In this document: one piece after another, positions 16,015-23,101 of the stretch
How the letters are laid out: the number at the start of each line of letters is the position of its first letter
Position numbering within the stretch: position 1 is the stretch's first letter
Origin: Streptomyces sp. OfavH-34-F
GTDB taxonomy: Bacteria; Actinomycetota; Actinomycetes; Streptomycetales; Streptomycetaceae
DNA: 54,501 nt
Assembly: GCF_022347745.1 (NCBI RefSeq)
Contig: NZ_JAKRGC010000013.1
Span: 1 to 54,501, forward strand
Direction of reading: 5' to 3'
Translations under genes and position numbers: made by a program
The notes under the pieces: model-generated
Databases searched by the model: none
The model's input: only the letters and a program-made list of their open reading frames with translations
Told to the model about the DNA's origin: nothing

Positions 16015-16198
16015 TCGCACCTGCCTGGGTTCGGTGGGCCGGACCCGGGGAACCCTGGCCGGACCGGGCCGGATGCCGGTTTTGCGCTGCTCACGGCATT
16101 TTGTGACAGAACGATCCCATGCGGCCATGATGGGAGGGGGCTGTGCGGCGCATGAGGCGCCGGGGTGTCGCCGATGGCGCGGGGTGGATGCACCTAAG

Positions 16199-16270
16199 TT
16201 GAGTCGGGGTGACTCAGGTCTGTTGACTCCCGGAGGCGAGTCATGCATCCTTGAGTCAGATCCACTCAAG
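16199..16270 (+). promoter_or_regulatory. dnaK promoter with HspR (HAIR) operators
   Basis: The best operator is CTTGAGT-N7-ACTCAAG at 16250-16270, an exact HAIR site. A second, TTGAGT-N7-ACTCA type, lies at 16199-16216, and a third degenerate one (TTGACT..GAGTCA) at 16223-16243. TTGACT at 16223-16228 with CATCCT at 16246-16251 makes a plausible -35/-10 pair with 17-bp spacing, overlapped by the operators. HspR with DnaK as co-repressor is known to bind such sites and repress the operon. Confidence 0.9.
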
Positions 16271-16292
16271 TAGTCATGTTGGAGGAATCGAA

Positions 16293-18152
16293 ATGGCACG
16301 TGCGGTCGGCATCGACCTGGGCACGACTAACTCCGTCGTCAGCGTTCTCGAAGGCGGCGAGCCCACCGTCATCACCAACGCAGAGGGCGCCAGGACCACG
16401 CCGTCCGTCGTCGCCTTCGCGAAGAACGGCGAGGTGCTGGTCGGCGAGGTCGCCAAGCGCCAGGCTGTGACCAACGTCGACAGGACCATCCGCTCCGTCA
16501 AGCGCCACATGGGCACGGACTGGAAGATCGACCTGGACGGCAAGAGCTTCAACCCGCAGCAGATGAGCGCCTTCATCCTGCAGAAGCTGAAGCGGGACGC
16601 CGAGTCCTACCTGGGCGAGAAGGTCACCGACGCGGTGATCACCGTCCCGGCGTACTTCAACGACTCCGAGCGTCAGGCGACCAAGGAGGCCGGCGAGATC
16701 GCGGGCCTGAACGTCCTGCGCATCGTCAACGAGCCGACCGCCGCCGCGCTGGCGTACGGGCTCGACAAGGACGACCAGACGATCCTCGTCTTCGACCTCG
16801 GTGGCGGCACCTTCGACGTGTCGCTCCTGGAGATCGGCGACGGCGTCGTCGAGGTGAAGGCCACCAACGGTGACAACCAGCTCGGTGGTGACGACTGGGA
16901 CCAGCGCGTCGTCGACTACCTGGTGAAGCAGTTCGCCAACGGCCACGGCGTGGACCTGTCCAAGGACAAGATGGCTCTCCAGCGTCTCCGCGAGGCCGCG
17001 GAGAAGGCGAAGATCGAGCTGTCCTCCTCGACGGAGACCACGATCAACCTGCCGTACATCACGGCGTCGGCCGAGGGCCCGCTGCACCTGGACGAGAAGC
17101 TCACGCGCTCGCAGTTCCAGCAGCTCACCGCCGACCTCCTGGACCGCTGCAAGACGCCGTTCCACAACGTCGTCAAGGACGCGGGCATCCAGCTCTCCGA
17201 GATCGACCACGTCGTTCTCGTCGGTGGCTCCACCCGCATGCCGGCCGTCGCCGAGCTCGTCAAGGAGCTGACCGGCGGCCAGGAGGCCAACAAGAGCGTG
17301 AACCCGGACGAGGTCGTCGCCATCGGCGCCTCGCTCCAGGCCGGTGTCCTCAAGGGCGAGGTCAAGGACGTCCTGCTCCTCGACGTCACCCCGCTGTCCC
17401 TCGGTATCGAGACCAAGGGCGGCATCATGACCAAGCTCATCGAGCGCAACACCACGATCCCGACCAAGCGCTCCGAGATCTTCACGACGGCCGAGGACAA
17501 CCAGCCGTCCGTGCAGATCCAGGTCTACCAGGGCGAGCGCGAGATCGCGGCGTACAACAAGAAGCTCGGGATGTTCGAGCTGACCGGTCTGCCGCCGGCC
17601 CCGCGCGGTGTCCCGCAGATCGAGGTCTCCTTCGACATCGACGCCAACGGCATCATGCACGTCACGGCCAAGGACCTCGGCACCGGCAAGGAGCAGAAGA
17701 TGACCGTCACCGGCGGCTCCTCGCTGCCGAAGGACGAGGTCAACCGGATGCGCGAGGAGGCCGAGAAGTACGCGGAGGAGGACCACGCCCGCCGCGAGGC
17801 CGCCGAGTCGCGCAACCAGGGCGAGCAGCTCGTCTACCAGACGGAGAAGTTCCTCAAGGACAACGAGGACAAGGTCCCGGCCGACGTGAAGACGGAGGTG
17901 GAGACCGCCGTCACCGAGCTGAAGGAGAAGCTCAAGGGCGAGGACTCCGCCGAGATCCGCACGGCCACCGAGAAGGTCGCGGCCGTCTCCCAGAAGCTGG
18001 GCCAGGCGATGTACGCCAACGCCCAGGCCGAGGGCGGCCCGCAGGCCGACGCCCAGGCGGGTGCCGGCCAGGCCCAGGGTGACGCCCAGGACGACGTCGT
18101 GGACGCCGAGATCGTCGACGACGAGAAGGACTCCAAGGGCGGTGCGGCGTGA
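16293..18152 (+). CDS. dnaK: Hsp70 chaperone DnaK
   Basis: A 619-residue Hsp70. The ATPase domain begins [14 protein letters not shown] and has the phosphate loops [11 protein letters not shown] and [13 protein letters not shown]. The substrate domain follows from about residue 370 ([14 protein letters not shown]) and the helical lid ends in an acidic, Ala/Gln-rich tail. ATG 16293 follows GGAGGAATCGAA. It is the first gene of dnaK-grpE-dnaJ-hspR. In Streptomyces DnaK also acts as co-repressor of HspR, forming a feedback loop. Its stop overlaps the grpE start (GTGA). Confidence 0.99.
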   Translation: MARAVGIDLGTTNSVVSVLEGGEPTVITNAEGARTTPSVVAFAKNGEVLVGEVAKRQAVTNVDRTIRSVKRHMGTDWKIDLDGKSFNPQQMSAFILQKLKRDAESYLGEKVTDAVITVPAYFNDSERQATKEAGEIAGLNVLRIVNEPTAAALAYGLDKDDQTILVFDLGGGTFDVSLLEIGDGVVEVKATNGDNQLGGDDWDQRVVDYLVKQFANGHGVDLSKDKMALQRLREAAEKAKIELSSSTETTINLPYITASAEGPLHLDEKLTRSQFQQLTADLLDRCKTPFHNVVKDAGIQLSEIDHVVLVGGSTRMPAVAELVKELTGGQEANKSVNPDEVVAIGASLQAGVLKGEVKDVLLLDVTPLSLGIETKGGIMTKLIERNTTIPTKRSEIFTTAEDNQPSVQIQVYQGEREIAAYNKKLGMFELTGLPPAPRGVPQIEVSFDIDANGIMHVTAKDLGTGKEQKMTVTGGSSLPKDEVNRMREEAEKYAEEDHARREAAESRNQGEQLVYQTEKFLKDNEDKVPADVKTEVETAVTELKEKLKGEDSAEIRTATEKVAAVSQKLGQAMYANAQAEGGPQADAQAGAGQAQGDAQDDVVDAEIVDDEKDSKGGAA

Positions 18153-18799
18153 CCGAGGAGACTCCGGGCTTCGAGGAGGAGCCCGACGTCCCCTCCGGCG
18201 CCACCTCTGACGAGGCCGAGTCGAAGGACGCCGCCCCCTCCGAGGAGGAGGCGGCGGCCCCGGCCGGGGACGCGAACGAGAAGACGGCCCTGACCGCCCA
18301 GCTGGACCAGGCGCGCACGGCGCTCAACGAGCGCACCGGCGACCTCCAGCGGCTCCAGGCCGAGTACCAGAACTACCGCCGCCGTGTGGAGCGGGACCGG
18401 GTCACGGTCAAGGAGCTCGCCTCCGCGAACCTCCTGTCCGAACTGCTGCCCGTGCTCGACGACATCGGCCGGGCCCGCGAGCACGGCGAGCTGGTGGGCG
18501 GGTTCAAGTCGGTGGCCGAATCGCTGGAGACGGTCGTCGCGAAGCTGGGCCTCCAGCAGTTCGGCAAGGAGGGCGAGCCCTTCGACCCGACGATCCACGA
18601 GGCCCTGATGCACAGCTATGCGCCGGACGTCACGGAGACGACCTGCGTGGCGATTCTGCAGCCCGGCTACCGGATCGGTGAGCGCACCATCCGGCCCGCC
18701 CGGGTCGCGGTCGCCGAGCCCCAGCCGGGGGCGGCCCCCGCGGCCGCGAAGGAAGAGAAGGCAGACGACGAGGAGAGCGGTGGCGGCGAGGAGGTCTGA
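18149..18799 (+). CDS. grpE: Nucleotide exchange factor GrpE
   Basis: A 216-residue protein that exchanges ADP for ATP on DnaK. An acidic disordered N terminus (1-50) is followed by the long dimerising helix ([18 protein letters not shown]) and the beta-domain ([34 protein letters not shown]). An acidic tail ends the protein. The GTG start overlaps the dnaK stop by four bases, giving translational coupling and matched amounts of the two proteins. Confidence 0.98.
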   Translation: MTEETPGFEEEPDVPSGATSDEAESKDAAPSEEEAAAPAGDANEKTALTAQLDQARTALNERTGDLQRLQAEYQNYRRRVERDRVTVKELASANLLSELLPVLDDIGRAREHGELVGGFKSVAESLETVVAKLGLQQFGKEGEPFDPTIHEALMHSYAPDVTETTCVAILQPGYRIGERTIRPARVAVAEPQPGAAPAAAKEEKADDEESGGGEEV

Positions 18800-18842
18800 C
18801 ATTCCGTCCGATCACCTGGCAGCACACCGCCCGGCCACCAGG

Positions 18843-18899
18843 ACCTCCCGTCCGGCCGGTGCCGGGGCCCCGCGGCCCCGCGCCGTCCGGACGGGAGGT
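18843..18899 (+). promoter_or_regulatory. Long intergenic hairpin between grpE and dnaJ
   Basis: Arms ACCTCCCGTCCGG (18843-18855) and its complement (18887-18899) enclose a G+C-rich loop. It sits within the operon and its 3' arm ends about 20 nt before the dnaJ ribosome site, so it could attenuate, be cut by a ribonuclease or protect the 3' end of the dnaK-grpE message. Confidence 0.6.
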
Positions 18900-18931
18900 T
18901 CCCGGCCGGTCGTCCGGAAGGAGGGACGTCG

Positions 18932-20113
18932 ATGAGTACGAAGGACTTCGTCGAGAAGGACTACTACAAGGTTCTCGGCGTCCCCAAGGACGCCACCGAC
19001 GCCGAGGTCAAGAAGGCGTACCGGAAGCTCGCCCGCGAGTACCACCCGGACGCCAACAAGGGCGACGACAAGGCGGAGGAGCGCTTCAAGGAGATCTCCG
19101 AGGCGAATGACGTCCTCGGTGACCCGAAGAAGCGCAAGGAGTACGACGAGGCGCGCGCCCTCTTCGGCAACGGCGGCTTCCGGGCCGGGCCCGGCGGCGC
19201 CCAGGGCAACTTCAACTTCGACCTGGGGGACCTCTTCGGAGGCGCTCCGGGCGGCGGTCAGGGCGGCGCCGGCGGTTTCGGCGGCGGTCTGGGCGATGTG
19301 TTCGGCGGCCTGTTCAACCGCGGCGGCGGCGCTGGTACGCGGGTGCAGCCCAGGCGCGGCCAGGACATCGAGTCCGAGGTGACGCTGAGCTTCACCGAGG
19401 CGGTGGACGGGGCCACGGTCCCGCTCCGCATGTCCAGCCAGGCCCCCTGCAAGGCGTGCTCCGGCACCGGCGACAAGAACGGCACCCCCAGGGTCTGCCC
19501 GACCTGTGTCGGCACCGGGCAGGTCTCGCGCGGCAGCGGCGGCGGCTTCTCGCTCACCGACCCGTGCGTGGACTGCAAGGGCCGGGGCCTGATCGCCCAG
19601 GACCCCTGCGACGTCTGCAAGGGCAGCGGCCGCGCCCGGTCGTCGCGGACCATGCAGGTGCGCATTCCGGCCGGCGTCTCGGACGGGCAGCGCATCCGGC
19701 TGCGCGGCAAGGGCGCGCCGGGCGAGCGCGGCGGACCGGCCGGCGACCTGTACGTCGTCGTCCACGTCGACGCGCACCCGGTCTTCGGCCGCAAGGGCGA
19801 CAACCTCACCGTCACGGTGCCCGTCACCTTCCCGGAGGCGGCCCTCGGCGGCGAGGTGAAGGTGCCGACCCTGGGCGGACCCCCCGTCACCCTGAAGCTG
19901 CCGGCCGGTACGCCGAATGGGCGTACGATGCGTGCCCGCGGCAAGGGTGCGGTCCGCAAGGACGGCACGCGGGGCGACCTCCTGGTCACCGTCGAGGTGG
20001 CCGTGCCCACCGACCTGGGCACCGAGGCCACGGACGCGCTGGAGGCGTACCGGAAGGCGACCGCGGGCCAGGACCCGCGGGCGGAGCTGTTCCAGGCGGC
20101 GAAGGGAGCTTGA
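18932..20113 (+). CDS. dnaJ: Co-chaperone DnaJ
   Basis: A 393-residue type I Hsp40 that delivers substrates and stimulates the DnaK ATPase. The J domain carries HPD in [11 protein letters not shown] Gly/Phe-rich linker follows (95-140). The zinc-binding domain has four CxxCxGxG units: [24 protein letters not shown] and CDVCKGSG. The C-terminal beta-domains complete the protein. ATG 18932 lies behind GGAAGGAGG. One base separates its stop from the hspR start, so the repressor is made together with the chaperones. Confidence 0.98.
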   Translation: MSTKDFVEKDYYKVLGVPKDATDAEVKKAYRKLAREYHPDANKGDDKAEERFKEISEANDVLGDPKKRKEYDEARALFGNGGFRAGPGGAQGNFNFDLGDLFGGAPGGGQGGAGGFGGGLGDVFGGLFNRGGGAGTRVQPRRGQDIESEVTLSFTEAVDGATVPLRMSSQAPCKACSGTGDKNGTPRVCPTCVGTGQVSRGSGGGFSLTDPCVDCKGRGLIAQDPCDVCKGSGRARSSRTMQVRIPAGVSDGQRIRLRGKGAPGERGGPAGDLYVVVHVDAHPVFGRKGDNLTVTVPVTFPEAALGGEVKVPTLGGPPVTLKLPAGTPNGRTMRARGKGAVRKDGTRGDLLVTVEVAVPTDLGTEATDALEAYRKATAGQDPRAELFQAAKGA

Positions 20114-20114
20114 G

Positions 20115-20561
20115 GTGGACGGCCGACGGCGTAATCCGTACGAACTGACCGACGAGTCCCCGGTGTACGTGATCTCGATCGCGGCCCAGCTCTCGGGCCT
20201 GCATCCGCAGACACTGCGCCAGTACGACCGCCTCGGCCTGGTCTCCCCGGACCGCACGGCCGGACGCGGCCGGCGCTACTCGGCCCGTGACATCGAGCTG
20301 CTGCGCACGGTGCAGCAGCTGTCGCAGGACGAGGGCATCAACCTCGCCGGCATCAAGCGCATCATCGAGCTGGAGAACCAGGTCGCGGCGCTCCAGCAGC
20401 GCGTCGCCGAACTCTCGGCGGCCGTGGACGGAGCCGCGGCGGCGATGCAGCAGCGCGAGGCCCAGGTGCACGCCTCGTACCGGCGCGACCTGGTGCCGTA
20501 CCAGGACGTCCAGCAGACGAGCGCCCTGGTGGTCTGGCGCCCGAAGCGCCCCAAGGACTGA
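20115..20561 (+). CDS. hspR: Heat-shock repressor HspR (MerR family)
   Basis: A 148-residue repressor with an N-terminal MerR-type winged helix (VYVISIAAQLSGLHPQTLRQ, then YDRLGLVSPDRTAGRGRRYS) and a coiled-coil dimerisation helix (ELENQVAALQQRVAEL). It binds HAIR sites, present here at 16199-16270 and 22965-23035, and so controls dnaK-grpE-dnaJ-hspR and clpB. GTG 20115 is in frame with VDGRRRNPYE and lies behind AAGGGAG. Only one nucleotide separates it from dnaJ. Confidence 0.96.
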   Translation: MDGRRRNPYELTDESPVYVISIAAQLSGLHPQTLRQYDRLGLVSPDRTAGRGRRYSARDIELLRTVQQLSQDEGINLAGIKRIIELENQVAALQQRVAELSAAVDGAAAAMQQREAQVHASYRRDLVPYQDVQQTSALVVWRPKRPKD

Positions 20562-20572
20562 CCCGCGCCCCG

Positions 20573-20614
20573 AGCGGCCCGTCGCACCCGGAATCCCGGG
20601 CGTGCCGGGCCGCT
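20573..20614. terminator. Bidirectional terminator after hspR
   Basis: Nested stems AGCGGCCCG/CGGGCCGCT and CCCGG/CCGGG between convergent hspR and the LuxR-type gene. Confidence 0.75.
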
Positions 20615-20657
20615 TCGCCGTGTGCGCAGGGGGAGGGGGGCTCCGGGGCCGGAGCGG

Positions 20658-21641
20658 TCAGGTGTCCTGGTCCAGGATTCCCGACCGGGCGATCAGGTAG
20701 CCGAGCTGGGCGCGGCTGTTGCTGCCGAGCGCGGCGGCGAGCTTGGCGACGTGGGCCCGGCAGGTGCGGACGTTCATGCCGAGGCGCCGGGCGATCGAGT
20801 CGTCCACGTGTCCCTCGACGAGCAGTTGGGCTATCGAGTGCTGCACCCCGCTGATGCCCAGGGGCGTCGGCTCGTACTTGATCTCCTCCCGCAGCGGGGA
20901 TGCGCGGGTCCAGAGTTGTTCGAACACGTTGGCCAGGTACTCGACGAGTCCGGGGTGCCGCAGTTCGAGGGCGACCTTGCGGTCGTCCTGGGCGGGTATG
21001 AAGGCCACCGTCCGGTCGAACACGATCAGCCGCTCGATGAGTTCCTCGAGTGTCCGGATCTCCACGTTGTCGTCGGCCATGCGCTCGGCGTACGCGAGCG
21101 TGCTGGGGCTGTGCCGCACGGTGTGCTGGTAGAGGGTGCGGATGCGAACGCCCCGCTGCACCACGGACAGGCCGCGGTCCAGCGACTTGCTGAGCCGGTC
21201 CTCGGTGCGTCCGCCGCCGGGCTGGACGGTGAGGACCTCGGTGTGGCACTCCGCCGTGGCCTGGTCGAGCGCGGCGTTGATCCGGTTGTCGCCCTCCAGG
21301 ACGGTGATCGCGTGGGTGACCGGAGGGCCCTGGGTGCTGATGTCCATGAATGGCTCGAACGATTCGGTCAGTTGGACCGAGTGTCTGCGCCGTTCCAGGA
21401 TTTCCCGCTCCAGGGGCTGCAGATGCTGGGCGAGCGCGACCGAAGGGGGGACTGGGCGAAGCCATGTCTGGTCGTCGGGGTCGGGATGCAGCAGGGCGAA
21501 ATCGATGAGGCACGGCGCGGGTTCGATGTCGGCCCGCGCTATGCGTCCCACTCGCAACGCACTGGCGTAAAGACGTGCCCCGTCCTGACAAAGTTCGGTG
21601 ATCCCATGAGGATGTGCCGGTTTTGCGCCGATTGTGGCCAT
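20658..21641 (-). CDS. LuxR-type regulator with TrmB/PLD-like sensor part
   Basis: A 327-residue protein. Residues 120-255 look like the TrmB/phospholipase-D-like module (TEVLTVQPGGGRTEDRLSKS, then a VRIRTLYQH strand and IRTLEELIERLIVFD) found in many Streptomyces LuxR-type regulators. The LuxR HTH is at the C terminus (SIAQLLVEGHVDDSIARRLG, then MNVRTCRAHVAKLAAALG). ATG 21641 follows GGGGGTGA; the frame extends to 21668 without a site. It is divergent from the DIGW-repeat peptide gene with 98 bp between, and a 7-6-7 palindrome lies 16 bp from its start. No response-receiver domain is present, so a ligand is expected. Confidence 0.9.
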   Translation of the reverse strand: MATIGAKPAHPHGITELCQDGARLYASALRVGRIARADIEPAPCLIDFALLHPDPDDQTWLRPVPPSVALAQHLQPLEREILERRRHSVQLTESFEPFMDISTQGPPVTHAITVLEGDNRINAALDQATAECHTEVLTVQPGGGRTEDRLSKSLDRGLSVVQRGVRIRTLYQHTVRHSPSTLAYAERMADDNVEIRTLEELIERLIVFDRTVAFIPAQDDRKVALELRHPGLVEYLANVFEQLWTRASPLREEIKYEPTPLGISGVQHSIAQLLVEGHVDDSIARRLGMNVRTCRAHVAKLAAALGSNSRAQLGYLIARSGILDQDT

Positions 21642-21656
21642 ATCTTCACCCCCCAG

Positions 21657-21676
21657 GTTCCTGAACATACAGGAAC
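21657..21676. promoter_or_regulatory. Palindromic operator between LuxR regulator and peptide gene
   Basis: GTTCCTG-N6-CAGGAAC, perfect 7-bp arms, placed between two divergent starts. It is suited to bind a LuxR dimer and to control both directions. Confidence 0.6.
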
Positions 21677-21739
21677 ATGATGCATCTCCTCAGTGGTGCT
21701 TGTGTGCCCCCGTAAGCCATCGTCTTTGGTGCGGGGGAG

Positions 21740-22033
21740 ATGAATCCACAAGTGAGGACGAAGCCGACTATGTATAAGCGAATGCTTCGCTCGGCGCTTG
21801 CCGCCTCGTTCGTTGCGGCCCTGGGTGTGGGGCTGTTGGGCGGCAGCGGCTTCGGGCAGGGCAGCACGGGAGCTGCCGCCGCCGGTGACATTGGCTGGGT
21901 CGCCCCGAAGGCGGCCGCGGACATCGGCTGGATCGCCCCCAAGGCGGCCGCGGACATCGGCTGGATTGCCCCCACTGCCAAGTCGGACATCGGTTGGGCG
22001 GTCGCGCCGGCCGGTTCCGCCACGGTCGCATGA
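21740..22033 (+). CDS. Secreted peptide precursor with four DIGW repeats
   Basis: Up to 97 residues. A signal-peptide-like region (KRMLRSALAASFVAALGVGL) is followed by a Gly/Ala stretch and then four repeats of 11 residues: DIGWVAPKAAA, DIGWIAPKAAA, DIGWIAPTAKS and DIGWAVAPAGS. The DNA units start every 33 bp at 21887, 21920, 21953 and 21986. The start is uncertain: ATG 21740 touches GGGGGAG, GTG 21752 has it at 12 nt, and ATG 21770 (MYKRM) gives the cleanest signal peptide. Lys-Ala-Ala-Ala/Ala-Ala-Asp junctions could be protease sites. It ends in an ATGA overlap with the Rieske-like gene. Confidence 0.8.
   Translation: MNPQVRTKPTMYKRMLRSALAASFVAALGVGLLGGSGFGQGSTGAAAAGDIGWVAPKAAADIGWIAPKAAADIGWIAPTAKSDIGWAVAPAGSATVA
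21887..22018 (+). repeat. 33-bp coding tandem repeat (four units)
   Basis: Units begin at 21887, 21920, 21953 and 21986. Units 1-3 are nearly identical; unit 4 differs after the DIGW codons. Differences are partly synonymous (for example gacatt/gacatc), which indicates selection on the peptide. Confidence 0.85.
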
Positions 22034-22350
22034 CCACCCCGCCGGACGACCGGACCTTCCGGCGTGAGATGGCGACCGCCTACCGGTCAGGGTGGCATTT
22101 CATCGACCTCGTCACGGCCCTGCCCCACCGTGGTGACTCGTTGATGGTCACCCTGTTCGGCGACCCGGTCGTCGTCGCCCGCGAGGACGACGGAGAGGTC
22201 CGCGCCTACCGTTGCCTCCGCAAGCCGCGGGGTGCGCCGCAGCCGGTGCGCTGCGCCATCCGCTACGACATGATCTTTGTGAATCTCGCGCAGCGTGACC
22301 ACCAGCTGTTCGAACAAGAAGCCATTTCCGCCACCCCCCGCAGTGCCTGA
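22030..22350 (+). CDS. Rieske-fold-like protein without standard ligands
   Basis: A 106-residue protein. SGWHFIDLVTALPHRGDSLM, the strands LFGDPVVVAREDDGEVRAY and then a PRGAP turn copy the order of the N-terminal Rieske domain of oxygenases, where C-x-H-RGA and later C-x2-H bind the cluster. Here the first pair reads CLRKPRGAP and the second CAIRYDM, so both histidines are gone although one Cys remains near each place. It may be a scaffold or leader-binding protein rather than a redox one. The start overlaps the peptide stop (ATGA), so peptide and protein are made together. The homology is my reading of the pattern. Confidence 0.72.
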   Translation: MTTPPDDRTFRREMATAYRSGWHFIDLVTALPHRGDSLMVTLFGDPVVVAREDDGEVRAYRCLRKPRGAPQPVRCAIRYDMIFVNLAQRDHQLFEQEAISATPRSA

Positions 22351-22391
22351 GCGATCCCCCGTCGTTCCACGTCGCTCAGACACTTCCCCCA

Positions 22392-22434
22392 CACAACGGC
22401 GCCACCGTGACCTGAACACGGTGGCGCCGTTGTG
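22392..22434 (+). terminator. Terminator of the peptide operon
   Basis: An 18-bp perfect stem with a 7-nt loop (arms from CACAACGGCGCCACCGTG), 41 bp after the Rieske-like stop; also able to serve the convergent PPOX gene. Confidence 0.9.
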
Positions 22435-22469
22435 CTGTTCCGGTACGGACGGGCGTCCGGGAGGCCCGC

Positions 22470-22874
22470 TCAGGCGCGGCCGAGCGCCCGGTCCAGGGTG
22501 ATCTCGATGACGACCCGGTCCGGATTGGGCGAGGGCACCCGGTCGTACCGCTCGGTGTGCCGGCGTACGGCCTCCGCGACCCGTTCCGGGTCCGTGCTGA
22601 TCCGGGCCACGCCCTCCAGCGTCGCCCAGCGGCGCCGGTTCACCTGGCAGGCCGCGACGCGGGCGCCGTCCGGTCCCGCGGCCAGGATGTTGGCGACCTT
22701 CCGGCTGCGCTTGTTGGTGATCACGCGGGCGAGGCCGGCCTCGGGGTCGTACGTCACGCAGACCGGGACCACGTGCGGGGTGCCGTCGGGGCGGGTCGTG
22801 GTGAGCGTGCACACGTGGTTCTCCCGCCAGAAGGCGAGGTACTCGGGCTCGGGCTGGTGTACGTCGACTGCCAT
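22470..22874 (-). CDS. PPOX/FDR-class flavin- or F420-binding protein
   Basis: A 134-residue split-barrel protein of the pyridoxamine-5'-phosphate-oxidase-like superfamily. Typical blocks are FWRENHVCTLTTTRPDGTPH, VPVCVTYDPEAGLARVIT and KVANILAAGPDGARVAACQV. Small actinobacterial members of this class bind FMN or coenzyme F420 and reduce diverse substrates; which cofactor is used here is not decided by sequence. ATG 22874 lies 6 nt after TACGCT, suggesting a leaderless message. It is divergent from clpB and convergent with the peptide operon. Confidence 0.85.
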   Translation of the reverse strand: MAVDVHQPEPEYLAFWRENHVCTLTTTRPDGTPHVVPVCVTYDPEAGLARVITNKRSRKVANILAAGPDGARVAACQVNRRRWATLEGVARISTDPERVAEAVRRHTERYDRVPSPNPDRVVIEITLDRALGRA

Positions 22875-22964
22875 GGGCCCAGCGTAGGCGGGGTGCGGCC
22901 GGCTGCGGTGGCGGGTGCCGGTGGCGACCGGTTCACTCGGAGGAGGGGCGGAACGCGATTCCGC

Positions 22965-23035
22965 CTTGAGCTGAGGAGACTCAACTTCGGCCCGCAACGG
23001 GGGTCCGAAACAGCCTTGAGTGGAATAGACTCAAC
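22965..23035 (+). promoter_or_regulatory. clpB promoter HspR operators (two HAIR sites)
   Basis: CTTGAGC-N7-ACTCAAC at 22965-22985 and CTTGAGT-N7-ACTCAAC at 23015-23035, centre to centre 50 bp. Both match the HAIR consensus, one base off in an outer position of the right arm. Confidence 0.9.
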
Positions 23036-23101
23036 TTTGTGCACGTTGTTCGTGTCAGTAGTTGAGTACGGACCCGCCAACGCAAGGAGGAGACAGCGCA
23101 C

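Noticed and set aside
21887..22018. The 33-bp repeats taken as an assembly artefact
   Set aside because: The units differ at several synonymous and conservative positions and unit 4 has diverged, which a copying artefact would not show.
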